A DNA stretch of 64,000 bases from Mycolicibacterium sediminis (GTDB taxonomy: Bacteria > Actinomycetota > Actinomycetes > Mycobacteriales > Mycobacteriaceae). Below, piece after piece: positions 32,605 through 41,389 of the stretch. The stretch is taken from NCBI RefSeq assembly GCF_010731735.1, contig NZ_AP022588.1, positions 4,340,001-4,404,000 on the forward strand, given 5' to 3'. The position numbers and the translations under genes were made by a program. How positions within the stretch are numbered: the first letter of the stretch is position 1; every line of letters starts with the position of its first letter. A model generated the notes under the pieces. The model saw nothing but the letters and a program-made list of their open reading frames with translations. It ran no database searches and was not told where the DNA came from.

Positions 32605-34091
32605 CCGACGCGTGCGTCCTCGGGGTCGACTCCTCGACCCAGTCGTGCAAGGTGGAGGTCCGCGACCTCGCCACCGGAAGGCTCCTCGCCACCGGCGCCG
32701 CGCCGCACCCGCCGGCGTATCCGCCGAGCAGCGAGCAGCATCCACGAGACTGGGTGGCCGCCTTCACGACCGCGGCACGCGAGGCGCTGGACCGGTGCCC
32801 CGGCCGCCCCGCGGTGCGGGCGATCTCGGTGGCCGCTCAATGCCACGGACTGGTGCTGCTCGACGAGCACGGCCGCCCTCTGCGGGCCGCGAAGCTCTGG
32901 AACGACACCACCGGCGCGCCGAACCTCGCGCGCCTGGTCGACGACATCGGCGCCCAGCCGTGGATCCGCCGCATCGGTTCGCTGCCCACCGCTGCGTTCA
33001 CGATCGCCAAGGTCGCGTGGATGGCCGAGCACGAACCGGGCATGTTCGACCGGACCGCGGCGATGGTGCTGCCCCACGACTACCTGACGTACTGGCTGAC
33101 CGGAGCCCTCGTCACCGATCGCTCGGAGGCCTCTGGCACCGGCTACTTCGACACCGCGGCGCGTCAGTGGGTTCCGGAGTACCTGAGTCTGGCCGCAGGA
33201 CACCGTGATTGGCCCGCGATGCTGCCCACCGTGCTCGGTCCCTGCGAGGCCGCCGGGACGCTGCGCGCGGAGGCCGCCGACGCCCTGGGCATCGACGACG
33301 CCGACGTCCTCGTCGGACCCGGCGGCGGCGACCAGCACGCGGCCTACCTCGGACTGGGACTCGACGACGGCGACCAGTACATCGGCATCGGAACGTCCGG
33401 CGTCGTCGCCACCTCCACCCGCGCGCCGATCTTCGACCCGACCGGCATGGTCGACGGGGTCGCCGATCTGACGGGTGGGTACCTGCCGCTGGTCAGCACG
33501 CTCAACGCCGCCCGCGTCGGCGACGTCGCCGCCCGACTGCTCGGCACCGACCTCGCCACCCTCGCCGACCTCGCCCTCGCCGCGGGCGACCGACGGGGTC
33601 CGGTCCTGGTGCCCTACCTCGACGGCGAGCGCAAGCCCAACCGTCCCGACGCCCACGGCACCGTCGCCGACCTCACCTCCCACACGACCCGCGAGGAACT
33701 GGCCCGCGCATTCGTCGAGGGCCCGCTGCTGTCGCTGATGAGCGCTCGGGACGATCTGCGCGCGTGCGGCGTCGACCTCGACGGCAGCCCCGTCGCGGTC
33801 GGTGGCGGCACCCGGTCGCGGGCCACCCTGCAACTGCTCGCCGACCTCCTGGGCGAGCAGGTCACCGTGCTCGACGCCGACGAGGCCACCGCACGGGGCG
33901 CCTGCGTCCAGGCCGCCGCCGTCGCCGCCGGAACCGACGTCGCGGGTCTGCGCGACCTCGCCAAGCGCTGGCAACCCGCCGTGCGCGAACAGGTTTCCCC
34001 CCGCACCACCGGTCGCGACCTCGCCGCGCTGCGCGGACGCTGGGCCGAACTCGCCCGCATGACCCAGCTCGACGGCGGAGGGCGACCGTGA
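32601..34091 (+). CDS. FGGY-family carbohydrate kinase (xylulokinase-like)
   Basis: A 496-residue kinase of the xylulokinase subgroup. The N-terminal phosphate-binding VLGVDSSTQSCKVEV, the substrate-site QCHGLVLLDEHG and the catalytic region GPGGGDQHAAYLG, and the C-terminal GGGTRSRATLQLLADLLG are visible. The likely substrate is a ketopentose or ketotetrose made by the neighbouring dehydrogenases; D-xylulose is the default guess. Start overlaps the isomerase stop, and the next gene overlaps it by GTGA. Confidence 0.9.
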   Translation: MTDACVLGVDSSTQSCKVEVRDLATGRLLATGAAPHPPAYPPSSEQHPRDWVAAFTTAAREALDRCPGRPAVRAISVAAQCHGLVLLDEHGRPLRAAKLWNDTTGAPNLARLVDDIGAQPWIRRIGSLPTAAFTIAKVAWMAEHEPGMFDRTAAMVLPHDYLTYWLTGALVTDRSEASGTGYFDTAARQWVPEYLSLAAGHRDWPAMLPTVLGPCEAAGTLRAEAADALGIDDADVLVGPGGGDQHAAYLGLGLDDGDQYIGIGTSGVVATSTRAPIFDPTGMVDGVADLTGGYLPLVSTLNAARVGDVAARLLGTDLATLADLALAAGDRRGPVLVPYLDGERKPNRPDAHGTVADLTSHTTREELARAFVEGPLLSLMSARDDLRACGVDLDGSPVAVGGGTRSRATLQLLADLLGEQVTVLDADEATARGACVQAAAVAAGTDVAGLRDLAKRWQPAVREQVSPRTTGRDLAALRGRWAELARMTQLDGGGRP

Positions 34092-34744
34092 CCGCACCCG
34101 CCGTGCTCGCACCGTGGCACCGCGACTACCCCGGCCTGATCGCCGGGTCGATGTACGCCGCCGCCCCCGGGGACCGGCTCGCCGCAGCCACCGCACTCGC
34201 CCACGCGGGCATGACGATCCACGCCGACCTGATGGCCGTCGGGGAGGGGCTGCCCGAGGGGGTCGCCCTCGACGACCTCAGGGCCGCCGCCGACCGCGTC
34301 CTGCCCGCCCGGATCGACGTCCACCTGATCGGGTCCGCCGACTTCGTCGACGACGTGCTCGACGACGTCCTGGCCACCGGGCCGGCGCGCGTCATCCTGC
34401 CGTGGGACGCGTTCACCGATGGCCGCGCCGCAGCGATCCGGGCAGCGGACGCCGGCGCGTGGATCACGGTGTGGGACGAGTGGGACGGCGTCACCGACGG
34501 TCCGCACTGGCCCGCGGCACCCGACGGCGTCCTGGTGATGCTCATCGAGCCGGGCACCTCCGACCGCTGCCGCATCGCGCGGCTGAACCTGGTCACGGCC
34601 TGCACCGTCGGACACCCCGAGCTGCCGGTGATGGTCGACGGCGGCGTCACCGAAGTCATTGCGCCACTGTGCGTCACGGCCGGCGTCACGCAGATGGTCG
34701 TCGGCCGCGCACTACTGAACTCCAACCGAAGGGAAGCCACGTGA
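34088..34744 (+). CDS. Ribulose-phosphate 3-epimerase-like TIM-barrel protein
   Basis: A 218-residue protein of the RPE/OMP decarboxylase-like barrel family. RPE landmarks are recognisable but altered: IHADLMAVGE for the HxDxMDG strand, RIDVHLIGS for DVHLM, LIEPGTS for VNPGFGGQ, and an intact MVDGGVT and VVGRALL end. The metal-binding residues are therefore only partly conserved, and it may act on an atypical sugar phosphate. With the SIS isomerase it could form a synthase/isomerase pair, but epimerisation fits the kinase context better. Both ends overlap neighbouring genes by GTGA. Confidence 0.75.
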   Translation: MTAPAVLAPWHRDYPGLIAGSMYAAAPGDRLAAATALAHAGMTIHADLMAVGEGLPEGVALDDLRAAADRVLPARIDVHLIGSADFVDDVLDDVLATGPARVILPWDAFTDGRAAAIRAADAGAWITVWDEWDGVTDGPHWPAAPDGVLVMLIEPGTSDRCRIARLNLVTACTVGHPELPVMVDGGVTEVIAPLCVTAGVTQMVVGRALLNSNRREAT

Positions 34745-35769
34745 CCGACACATTGCCCGACACCATGCGGGCCAGCGTCATGACGGGGGTCGAGACCCTG
34801 CGCATCGAGGATCGTCCCGTGCCGACGCCCGGACCGCGCGAGGTCCTCGTCGAGGTCGCCGCGGTCGGCGTCTGCGGCTCCGACGTGCACTACTACCGCC
34901 ACGGCCGGATCGGCGACTTCGTCGTCGACGACCCGATGATCCTCGGTCACGAACTGTCCGGGCGCATCGCCGCCGTCGGCGACGGCGTCGACCCCGGCCG
35001 CATCGGCCAGCGCGTCGCCGTCGAGCCGCAGCACCCGTGCCGACGGTGCACGCAGTGCACGGCAGGCCGCTACAACCTGTGCCCGGAGATGAAGTTCTAC
35101 GCCACGCCGCCGATCGACGGCGCGTTCTGCCGCTTCGTCACCATCGACGACGACATGGCCCACCCCGTCCCGGACTCCATGTCCGACGAGGCGGCCGCAC
35201 TGCTCGAGCCGCTGTCGGTGGCGATCACCACGATGCGCAAGGCCGGCGTCGCGCCGGGCACCTCGGTGCTGATCGCCGGTGCCGGACCGATCGGCGTCAT
35301 CTGCGCGCAGGCCGCGCGGGCGTTCGGTGCGGCCCGCATCGTCGTCAGCGATCCCGTCGCCTCGCGACGCGAGGGCGCGCTGCGGTTCGGCGCCACCGAG
35401 GTCCTCGACCCGATGACCGACGACGTCTCGGCGATCGACCCCGTCGACGCCTTCATCGACGCCAGCGGCGTCCCTGTGGCCGTCGTCGCCGGCATCAAGG
35501 CGGTCGGTCCCGCCGGACACGTCGTGCTCGTCGGCATGGGCGCCGACGAGTACCCCCTGCCCGTCAGCCACATCCAGAACCTGGAGATCACCGTGACCGG
35601 GGTGTTCCGATACACCGACACCTGGCCCGCCGCAATCCATCTGGTGGCCAGCGGCGCCGTCGACCTCGACGCCATGGTGACCGGTCGCTACGACCTCGAG
35701 CACGCCGCCGACGCCCTCGAGAGCGACACCGATCCCGACAGCCTCAAGTCCATCGTCCGTCCGAATTGA
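34741..35769 (+). CDS. Zinc-dependent polyol dehydrogenase (sorbitol/xylitol dehydrogenase-like)
   Basis: A 342-residue medium-chain dehydrogenase. Catalytic zinc ligands are in VCGSDVHYY and GHE (ILGHELSG). The structural zinc site is the four-cysteine block HPCRRCTQCTAGRYNLC. The NAD site is GAGPIGVI. The closest named relatives are L-iditol 2-dehydrogenase and xylitol dehydrogenase, which oxidise the C2 hydroxyl of alditols to give ketoses. GTG start, coupled to the preceding gene. Confidence 0.88.
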   Translation: MTDTLPDTMRASVMTGVETLRIEDRPVPTPGPREVLVEVAAVGVCGSDVHYYRHGRIGDFVVDDPMILGHELSGRIAAVGDGVDPGRIGQRVAVEPQHPCRRCTQCTAGRYNLCPEMKFYATPPIDGAFCRFVTIDDDMAHPVPDSMSDEAAALLEPLSVAITTMRKAGVAPGTSVLIAGAGPIGVICAQAARAFGAARIVVSDPVASRREGALRFGATEVLDPMTDDVSAIDPVDAFIDASGVPVAVVAGIKAVGPAGHVVLVGMGADEYPLPVSHIQNLEITVTGVFRYTDTWPAAIHLVASGAVDLDAMVTGRYDLEHAADALESDTDPDSLKSIVRPN

Positions 35770-35780
35770 GTGAGCCCCCA

Positions 35781-36572
35781 GTGACACAGACCGGCGCCGC
35801 GAGCGCTACCAAGACGTCCCCCTTCGACCTGACCGGCCGCACCGCACTGGTGACCGGCGGTAATCAGGGCCTGGGCAAGGCATTCGCGTTCGGCCTCGCC
35901 GAGGCCGGCGCCACCGTGGCCATCGCGGGCCGCAGTGCCGAACGCAACGACGTCGTCGTCGCCGAGGCTGCGGAGCAGGGCCACGAGTTCCACCCGATCG
36001 CCGCCGACATCACCCGCGCGGACGACGTCGCGCGGATGACCGCCGAAGCCATCGCGGCCCTCGGACACGTCGACATCCTGGTCAACAACGCGGGGACCTG
36101 CTACCACGCCGAGTCCTGGGACGTCACCGAGCAGCAGTGGGACGACGTGTTCGACCTCAACGTGAAGGCGCTGTGGGCGTGCTCGCTCGCGGTGGGCGCC
36201 CACATGCGCGAGCGCGGCAGCGGCTCGGTGGTCAACATCGGCTCGATGTCGGGCCTCATCGTCAACCGCCCGCAGATGCAGCCCGCCTACAACGCCTCCA
36301 AGGCGGCCGTGCACCACCTCACCAAGTCCCTTGCCGCGGAGTGGGCCCCGCTCGGCATCCGGGTCAACGCCGTGGCGCCGGGCTACTGCAAGACCGAGAT
36401 GGCGCCGGTCGACCGCCCCGACCTGAAGCGGCACTGGATCGACGACGCACCCCAGCAGCGGTACGCGATGCCCGAGGAGATCGCGCCGAGCGTGGTCTTC
36501 CTCGCCAGCGACGCCGCGTCGTTCATCACCGGCTCCGTGCTGGTGGCCGACGGCGGGTACACCGCATGGTGA
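35781..36572 (+). CDS. Short-chain polyol/ketose dehydrogenase
   Basis: A 263-residue SDR with intact TGGNQGLG, NNAGT, catalytic Ser (IGSMSG) and YNASK. It resembles sorbose reductase, gluconate 5-dehydrogenase and D-arabinitol dehydrogenase types. The GTG at 35781 is 11 bases past the previous stop, with gagtgag as a weak ribosome site; a TTG slightly upstream is an alternative. It probably gives the locus a second stereospecificity or a reductive step. Confidence 0.85.
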   Translation: MTQTGAASATKTSPFDLTGRTALVTGGNQGLGKAFAFGLAEAGATVAIAGRSAERNDVVVAEAAEQGHEFHPIAADITRADDVARMTAEAIAALGHVDILVNNAGTCYHAESWDVTEQQWDDVFDLNVKALWACSLAVGAHMRERGSGSVVNIGSMSGLIVNRPQMQPAYNASKAAVHHLTKSLAAEWAPLGIRVNAVAPGYCKTEMAPVDRPDLKRHWIDDAPQQRYAMPEEIAPSVVFLASDAASFITGSVLVADGGYTAW

Positions 36573-37630
36573 CGCCCACCGTCGACGACGTCACCACCAT
36601 CAGGCGCGTCGTCGTCAACGCCCTCGACGACGTGGTGTTCGAGACCGTCTCCCGCGGCGAACCCGCAGCGGGGGAGGCGAGGGTCTCCACGACGCTGGTG
36701 GGTGTCTGCGGGTCCGACCTGCACGCCGCGTGCGGCCGGCACCCGTTCATCGACCTGCCCTACCGGCCCGGCCACGAGGCCGTCGGGGTCGTCGAGGCGG
36801 TCGGTGCCGACGTCGACCCGGAGTGGGTGGGCCGCCGCGTGGCGCTCGAGCCCAACCTCGCGTGCGGACACTGCACGCAGTGCGTGGCGGGTCGCTACAA
36901 CATCTGTCGCGAGCTCCTGGTGTTCGGGTGTCAGACCCCGGGCGCGCTGGCCGATTCCTTCACGGTGGCCACCGACCGCCTGGTTCCGATCCCCGACGAC
37001 CTCGACGACGTCCACGCCATCCTGATCGAGCCGCTGGCGACCCCGGTGCACACCGTGCGCCGTGCCGCCGAACTCGTCGGCGACCTGCGCGACCGGCCCG
37101 TCGTGGTCATCGGCGCCGGTCCGATCGGCCTGTTCACGCTGCTCGCCGCCCGGCACGCGGGCGCGCGGGTCGTGGTGGCCGACCTGCTCGCCTCCAAGCG
37201 GGAACGGGCCGAACGCCTCGGTGCGGTCGGCAGTTTCGACCCCACCGCCGACGATGCGGTGGCCCTCGCACTCGACCTGCTCGGCGGCCCCGCGGCCGTG
37301 GTCATCGACTGCGTGTCCCTCGAGAGTTCCGTCGCCCAGGCCGTCGACCTCGTCGACAAGGGTGGCGCGATCATGATCGTCGGCGTGGCCGAGGGCCCGA
37401 CCAGCGTGCCGCTCAACCTCATTCAGGACCGGGAGCTCGCGCTGGTCGGCAACCTGATGTACGTGCGCGAGGACTTCACGGCGGCGATCGACCTGCTGCG
37501 GTCCGGCACGGTCCCGGTCGACGAGATCGTCAGCGCCGAGTTCGACCTCGATCACGCCCCCGAGGCGTTCGCCGCGTCGGCGGACCCCGAGAACGTCAAG
37601 GTGCTCATCCGCGCAGGAGGTTCGTCGTGA
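36566..37630 (+). CDS. Second zinc-dependent alcohol/polyol dehydrogenase
   Basis: A 354-residue medium-chain dehydrogenase, distinct from the one at 34741. Zinc ligands are in VCGSDLHAA and RPGHEAVG; structural zinc cysteines are in LACGHCTQCVAGRYNIC; the cofactor loop is GAGPIGLF. The family also contains threitol/erythritol dehydrogenases of mycobacteria, so a C4-C5 alditol is likely. The ATG overlaps the preceding gene by 7 bases; the next in-frame GTG gives the usual GTGA overlap. Confidence 0.86.
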   Translation: MVTPTVDDVTTIRRVVVNALDDVVFETVSRGEPAAGEARVSTTLVGVCGSDLHAACGRHPFIDLPYRPGHEAVGVVEAVGADVDPEWVGRRVALEPNLACGHCTQCVAGRYNICRELLVFGCQTPGALADSFTVATDRLVPIPDDLDDVHAILIEPLATPVHTVRRAAELVGDLRDRPVVVIGAGPIGLFTLLAARHAGARVVVADLLASKRERAERLGAVGSFDPTADDAVALALDLLGGPAAVVIDCVSLESSVAQAVDLVDKGGAIMIVGVAEGPTSVPLNLIQDRELALVGNLMYVREDFTAAIDLLRSGTVPVDEIVSAEFDLDHAPEAFAASADPENVKVLIRAGGSS

Positions 37631-39198
37631 CCGAAACGGTGCTCGAATGCGCCGACATCAGCAAGAGCTTCGGCGGCGTCCCGGTGCTCAAGGGCATCTC
37701 GTTGAACCTGGCGCCGGGCACCGTCACCGCACTCGCCGGTGAGAACGGTGCGGGCAAGTCGACGCTGATGAAGATCGTCAGCGGCCAGTACACCGCCGAC
37801 TCGGGCACCGTCACGGTGCAGGGTGCGCACCTCGCGGCGGGCAACACCCGCGACGCCGTCCGGCACGGCGTGGCGATCGTGCCCCAGGAGCTCGCCTCGA
37901 TCGAGGACATGACCGTCTACGAGAACCTTTTCGTGGGGCGGGAACTGACGGTCGGGCCGTTCCTGAACCGCCGGGCCATGATCAGCGAGGCCGAGGACAC
38001 CCTCGCGGTGTTCGACGTCTCCATCCCGCCGACCGCGCGCATGGGCAGCCTGCCCGTGGGACTGCGCCAGATCGTCGAGATCGTCAAGGCCGCACGCACC
38101 GGCGCCCGCGTGGTCATGCTCGATGAGCCGACGTCCGCGATCTCCGAACGCGAGGTCGAGGGTCTCTACAAGATCGTCCGTCGGCTCCGCGAGCACGGCG
38201 TGGCGATGGTGTACACCACCCACAAGATGGCCGAGATCCGTGCGATCGCCGACCGCGTGGTGGTGCTGCGCGACGGCGGGCTGATCCTCGACGAGACCAT
38301 CGATCGCGTCAGCGACGACGACATCGTCACCGCGATGATCGGCCGCGAACTCGACGCACTGTTCCCCTCTCGCGTCCCTCCGAAGTCCGACGCGGTCCTC
38401 GAGGTGCGCGACCTGCAGGTCGACGGCGCATCGGAGCCGGTGTCGTTCTCGGTGCGGGCCGGCGAGATCGTCGGTCTGGCAGGGCTCGTCGGCGCGGGCC
38501 GTACCGAGCTGCTCGAGGCGATCTTCGGTGCCAGGCACACCTCGGCCGGGGAGATCGTGGTGCGCGGCCGTGCCGTGAAGCGCAATTCACCCGCCGCCGC
38601 CATCACCGAGGGCATGGCCATGGTGCCCGAGGACCGCAAGATCTCCGGGGTCGTGCTGTCGATGAGCGTGCTGGACAACGGCTCGCTGCCGCGGCTGTCG
38701 TCGTTCAGCGTGGCCGGCTGGCTGCGCGGCAAGGCGCGCTCGAAGGCCGTGTCGGACGTGATGACGTCGGTCCGGCTGCGCAGCAGCGGGCTGGGCCAGC
38801 TCGTCGGCACGCTGTCGGGCGGCAACCAGCAGAAGGTGGTGCTGGCCCGCTGGCTCACCGGCGAGGTCAACGTGCTGCTGCTCGACGAGCCGACGCGTGG
38901 CGTCGACGTCGGGGCCCGTAGCGAGATCTACCGCATCATCACCGAATTCGCCGAGGCCGGCATGGCCGTCGTGATGGCGTCTTCGGACATGCCCGAGATC
39001 ATCGGGCTGTCGCACCGGGCGTTCGTCATGCGCGACGGCGCGTTCGTCGGCGAACTCGACCGCGACGCACTCGATCATCCGACGGTTCAGGAATCCGTGT
39101 TCCGCATGGCGACCGCCCTGGACGGGCCGAAACCCGGCCATGACACATCAACCCCGACGGCCGAGGCTCGGCCCGATTCACCGGAGGCAGCACAGTGA
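37627..39198 (+). CDS. Sugar ABC transporter ATP-binding protein (RbsA-type)
   Basis: A 523-residue tandem ATPase. The N-terminal domain has an intact Walker A (GENGAGKST) and Walker B (VVMLDEPTSAI), with a variant signature LPVGLRQ. The C-terminal domain has the degenerate Walker A GLVGAGRTE typical of RbsA/XylG, a good LSGGNQQK signature and LLLDEPTRGVDVGA. It energises uptake through the permease at 39195. GTG start overlaps the preceding stop. Confidence 0.95.
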   Translation: MTETVLECADISKSFGGVPVLKGISLNLAPGTVTALAGENGAGKSTLMKIVSGQYTADSGTVTVQGAHLAAGNTRDAVRHGVAIVPQELASIEDMTVYENLFVGRELTVGPFLNRRAMISEAEDTLAVFDVSIPPTARMGSLPVGLRQIVEIVKAARTGARVVMLDEPTSAISEREVEGLYKIVRRLREHGVAMVYTTHKMAEIRAIADRVVVLRDGGLILDETIDRVSDDDIVTAMIGRELDALFPSRVPPKSDAVLEVRDLQVDGASEPVSFSVRAGEIVGLAGLVGAGRTELLEAIFGARHTSAGEIVVRGRAVKRNSPAAAITEGMAMVPEDRKISGVVLSMSVLDNGSLPRLSSFSVAGWLRGKARSKAVSDVMTSVRLRSSGLGQLVGTLSGGNQQKVVLARWLTGEVNVLLLDEPTRGVDVGARSEIYRIITEFAEAGMAVVMASSDMPEIIGLSHRAFVMRDGAFVGELDRDALDHPTVQESVFRMATALDGPKPGHDTSTPTAEARPDSPEAAQ

Positions 39199-40229
39199 GC
39201 ACCCCACTCGACACCGAGGACGCACCGGAGTCGTCCAAGACCGTCGTGACGTCGCCGATCACCGGGGAACCGGTCAAGCTGTTCTCCCGGGAATGGCTCG
39301 GCGGCATCGCGCTGCGGTACTCGATGGTCATCATCATGCTGCTGGTCATCGCGTACTTCAGTTACCGCAGTGCGCGATTCGGAACCGTCGACAACCTGGT
39401 CACGATCCTCGTCGCCGCGGCGCCGTTCGCGCTCATTGCGCTCGGGCAGACGCTCGTGGTCCTCACCGGCGGCATCGACCTGTCGGTGGGCAGCGTCATC
39501 GCGGTGTCGGCGATGGCCGGTGCCGCGACCGCCAAGGCCAACCCGGGACAGGTGTGGATGACGGTCTCGGTCGCCATGCTGGTCGGCTTGGTCGTCGGCT
39601 CGGTGAACGGGATCCTGGTCTCGCGCATCAACGTTCCACCGTTCATCGCGACGTTGGGTACGTTGACGGCCGGGTCGGGACTGGCGTACGTCATCGGCGG
39701 CGGCGCCCCGATCAACGGTCTGCCCGCCGAGTTCGGGTCCATCGCCAACACCAAGGTGCTCGGCCTCACGATCCCCGTGCTCGTCATGATCCTCGGTATC
39801 GTCGTGCTGGCGGTCGTCATGAAGCGGACCACCTACGGCATGCGCGTGTACGCGGTCGGCGGCAACCGCAACGCCGCCGAGATCGCGGGCATCAACGCCA
39901 AGAACGTGCTGTTCAGCGTCTACGCGCTGTCGGGCCTGCTGGCCGGGATCTCCGGCGTCATGCTGGCGTCGCGCGTCATCTCCGGCCCGCCCAACCTCGG
40001 TCAGGGCTACGAGCTCGACGCCATCGCCGCCGTCGTGATCGGCGGCGCGAGCCTCATGGGCGGTCGCGGCACGATCTGGGGAACCGTGCTGGGCCTGTTC
40101 ATCATCCAGACCCTCAACAACGGTCTGGACATCCTCGTCGTGCCCGCCTACTGGCAGGACGTCATCAAGGGCGTGCTGATCGTCGCCGCCGTCGCCGTCG
40201 ACGTCTGGTCCTCACGACGACGAACGTGA
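39195..40229 (+). CDS. Sugar ABC transporter permease (RbsC-type)
   Basis: A 344-residue membrane protein with eight or more helices. The family signature LVVLTGGIDLSVGSVIAVSAM and the coupling region YAVGGNRNAAEIAGINAKNV are clear. The N-terminal 40 residues are hydrophilic and cytoplasmic. Overlaps the ATPase gene by four bases and precedes two binding-protein genes, completing a CUT2-type transporter. Confidence 0.95.
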   Translation: MSTPLDTEDAPESSKTVVTSPITGEPVKLFSREWLGGIALRYSMVIIMLLVIAYFSYRSARFGTVDNLVTILVAAAPFALIALGQTLVVLTGGIDLSVGSVIAVSAMAGAATAKANPGQVWMTVSVAMLVGLVVGSVNGILVSRINVPPFIATLGTLTAGSGLAYVIGGGAPINGLPAEFGSIANTKVLGLTIPVLVMILGIVVLAVVMKRTTYGMRVYAVGGNRNAAEIAGINAKNVLFSVYALSGLLAGISGVMLASRVISGPPNLGQGYELDAIAAVVIGGASLMGGRGTIWGTVLGLFIIQTLNNGLDILVVPAYWQDVIKGVLIVAAVAVDVWSSRRRT

Positions 40230-40290
40230 CCGCCCGCCCGGCGGGCCACCGAAGTTTCGGATTCAACCCCACCCAAGGAAAGAGAACACA

Positions 40291-41340
40291 ATGAGACTGG
40301 GAACGAAGATGTTCGCGGTTGCCTCGGCCACCGTGCTGGGCTTCGGCATGACGGCGTGCGGGGCGGGTGACACCGAGGCCAACAGTGACACCACCCGCGT
40401 CGGCGTCTCGGTGTACGACATGAGTTCGTTCATCACCGCCGGCAAGGAGGGCATGGACCAGTACGCCAAGGACAACGACATCGAGTTGGTGTGGAACTCC
40501 GCCAACCTCGACGTGTCGACCCAGGCCAACCAGGTCGACTCGATGATCAACCAGGGCGTCGACGCGATCATCGTCGTTCCCGTGCAGGCTGATTCGCTCG
40601 GGCCGCAGGTCGCGTCGGCCAAGGCCAAGAACATCCCGCTCGTGCCGGTCAACGCGGCACTGGACAGCACCGACATCGCGGGCAACGTCCAGCCCGACGA
40701 CGTCGCCGCCGGCGCACAGGAGATGCAGATGATGGCCGACCGGCTGAACGGTCGCGGCAACATCGTGATCCTGCAGGGCCCGCTCGGTCAGTCCGGCGAA
40801 CTCGACCGCAGCAAGGGCATCGAGCAGACCCTGGCCAAGTACCCCGACATCAAGGTGCTCGCCAAGGACACGGCCAACTGGAAGCGCGACGAGGCCGTCA
40901 ACAAGATGAAGAACTGGATCTCGGGCTTCGGGCCGCAGATCAACGGCGTCGTCGCCCAGAACGACGACATGGGTCTCGGTGCGCTGCAGGCACTCAAGGA
41001 GTCCGGCCGCACCGACGTGCCGATCGTGGGCATCGACGGGATCGAGGACGGGCTCAACGCCGTCAAGAGCGGTGAGTTCATCGGCACCTCGCTGCAGAAC
41101 GGCACCGTCGAGCTGTCCGCCGGCCTGGCCGTCGCGAACGCCCTCGCCAAGGGCGAGCAGGTCAACAAGGAGCCCGTGTACATCATGCCGGCGATCACCA
41201 AGGACAACGTCGACGTCGCGATCCAGCACGTCGTGACCGAACGGCAGAAGTTCCTCGACGGACTGACCGAGCTGACCACGCAGAACCTCAAGACCGGCGA
41301 CATCGCGTACGAGGGCATCCCCGGCCAGAAGCAACCGTGA
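40291..41340 (+). CDS. Polyol-binding lipoprotein, first of two tandem copies
   Basis: A 349-residue CUT2 substrate-binding protein. A lipobox ends in MTAC with Cys at 23, so it is tethered outside the membrane. The periplasmic-binding fold starts TTRVGVSVYDMSSFITAGKEGM, with hinge segments INGVVAQNDDMGLGALQAL and PIVGIDGIEDGL. From memory, the equivalent tandem proteins of M. smegmatis (MSMEG_3598 and MSMEG_3599) were crystallised with xylitol and D-threitol, so an alditol is the likely ligand. It shares roughly 85 per cent identity, by eye, with the next gene. The upstream gap (40230-40290) has gaaagag as ribosome site. Confidence 0.9.
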   Translation: MRLGTKMFAVASATVLGFGMTACGAGDTEANSDTTRVGVSVYDMSSFITAGKEGMDQYAKDNDIELVWNSANLDVSTQANQVDSMINQGVDAIIVVPVQADSLGPQVASAKAKNIPLVPVNAALDSTDIAGNVQPDDVAAGAQEMQMMADRLNGRGNIVILQGPLGQSGELDRSKGIEQTLAKYPDIKVLAKDTANWKRDEAVNKMKNWISGFGPQINGVVAQNDDMGLGALQALKESGRTDVPIVGIDGIEDGLNAVKSGEFIGTSLQNGTVELSAGLAVANALAKGEQVNKEPVYIMPAITKDNVDVAIQHVVTERQKFLDGLTELTTQNLKTGDIAYEGIPGQKQP

Positions 41341-41389
41341 CACCGCGTCACGCAACCGATTCCACGAAGCAGAGAGTGAGAACCATCAG

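Noticed and set aside
32508..34196. 562-codon frame opposite the FGGY kinase
   Set aside because: A high-GC shadow of a clear kinase gene; no ribosome site and no family match.
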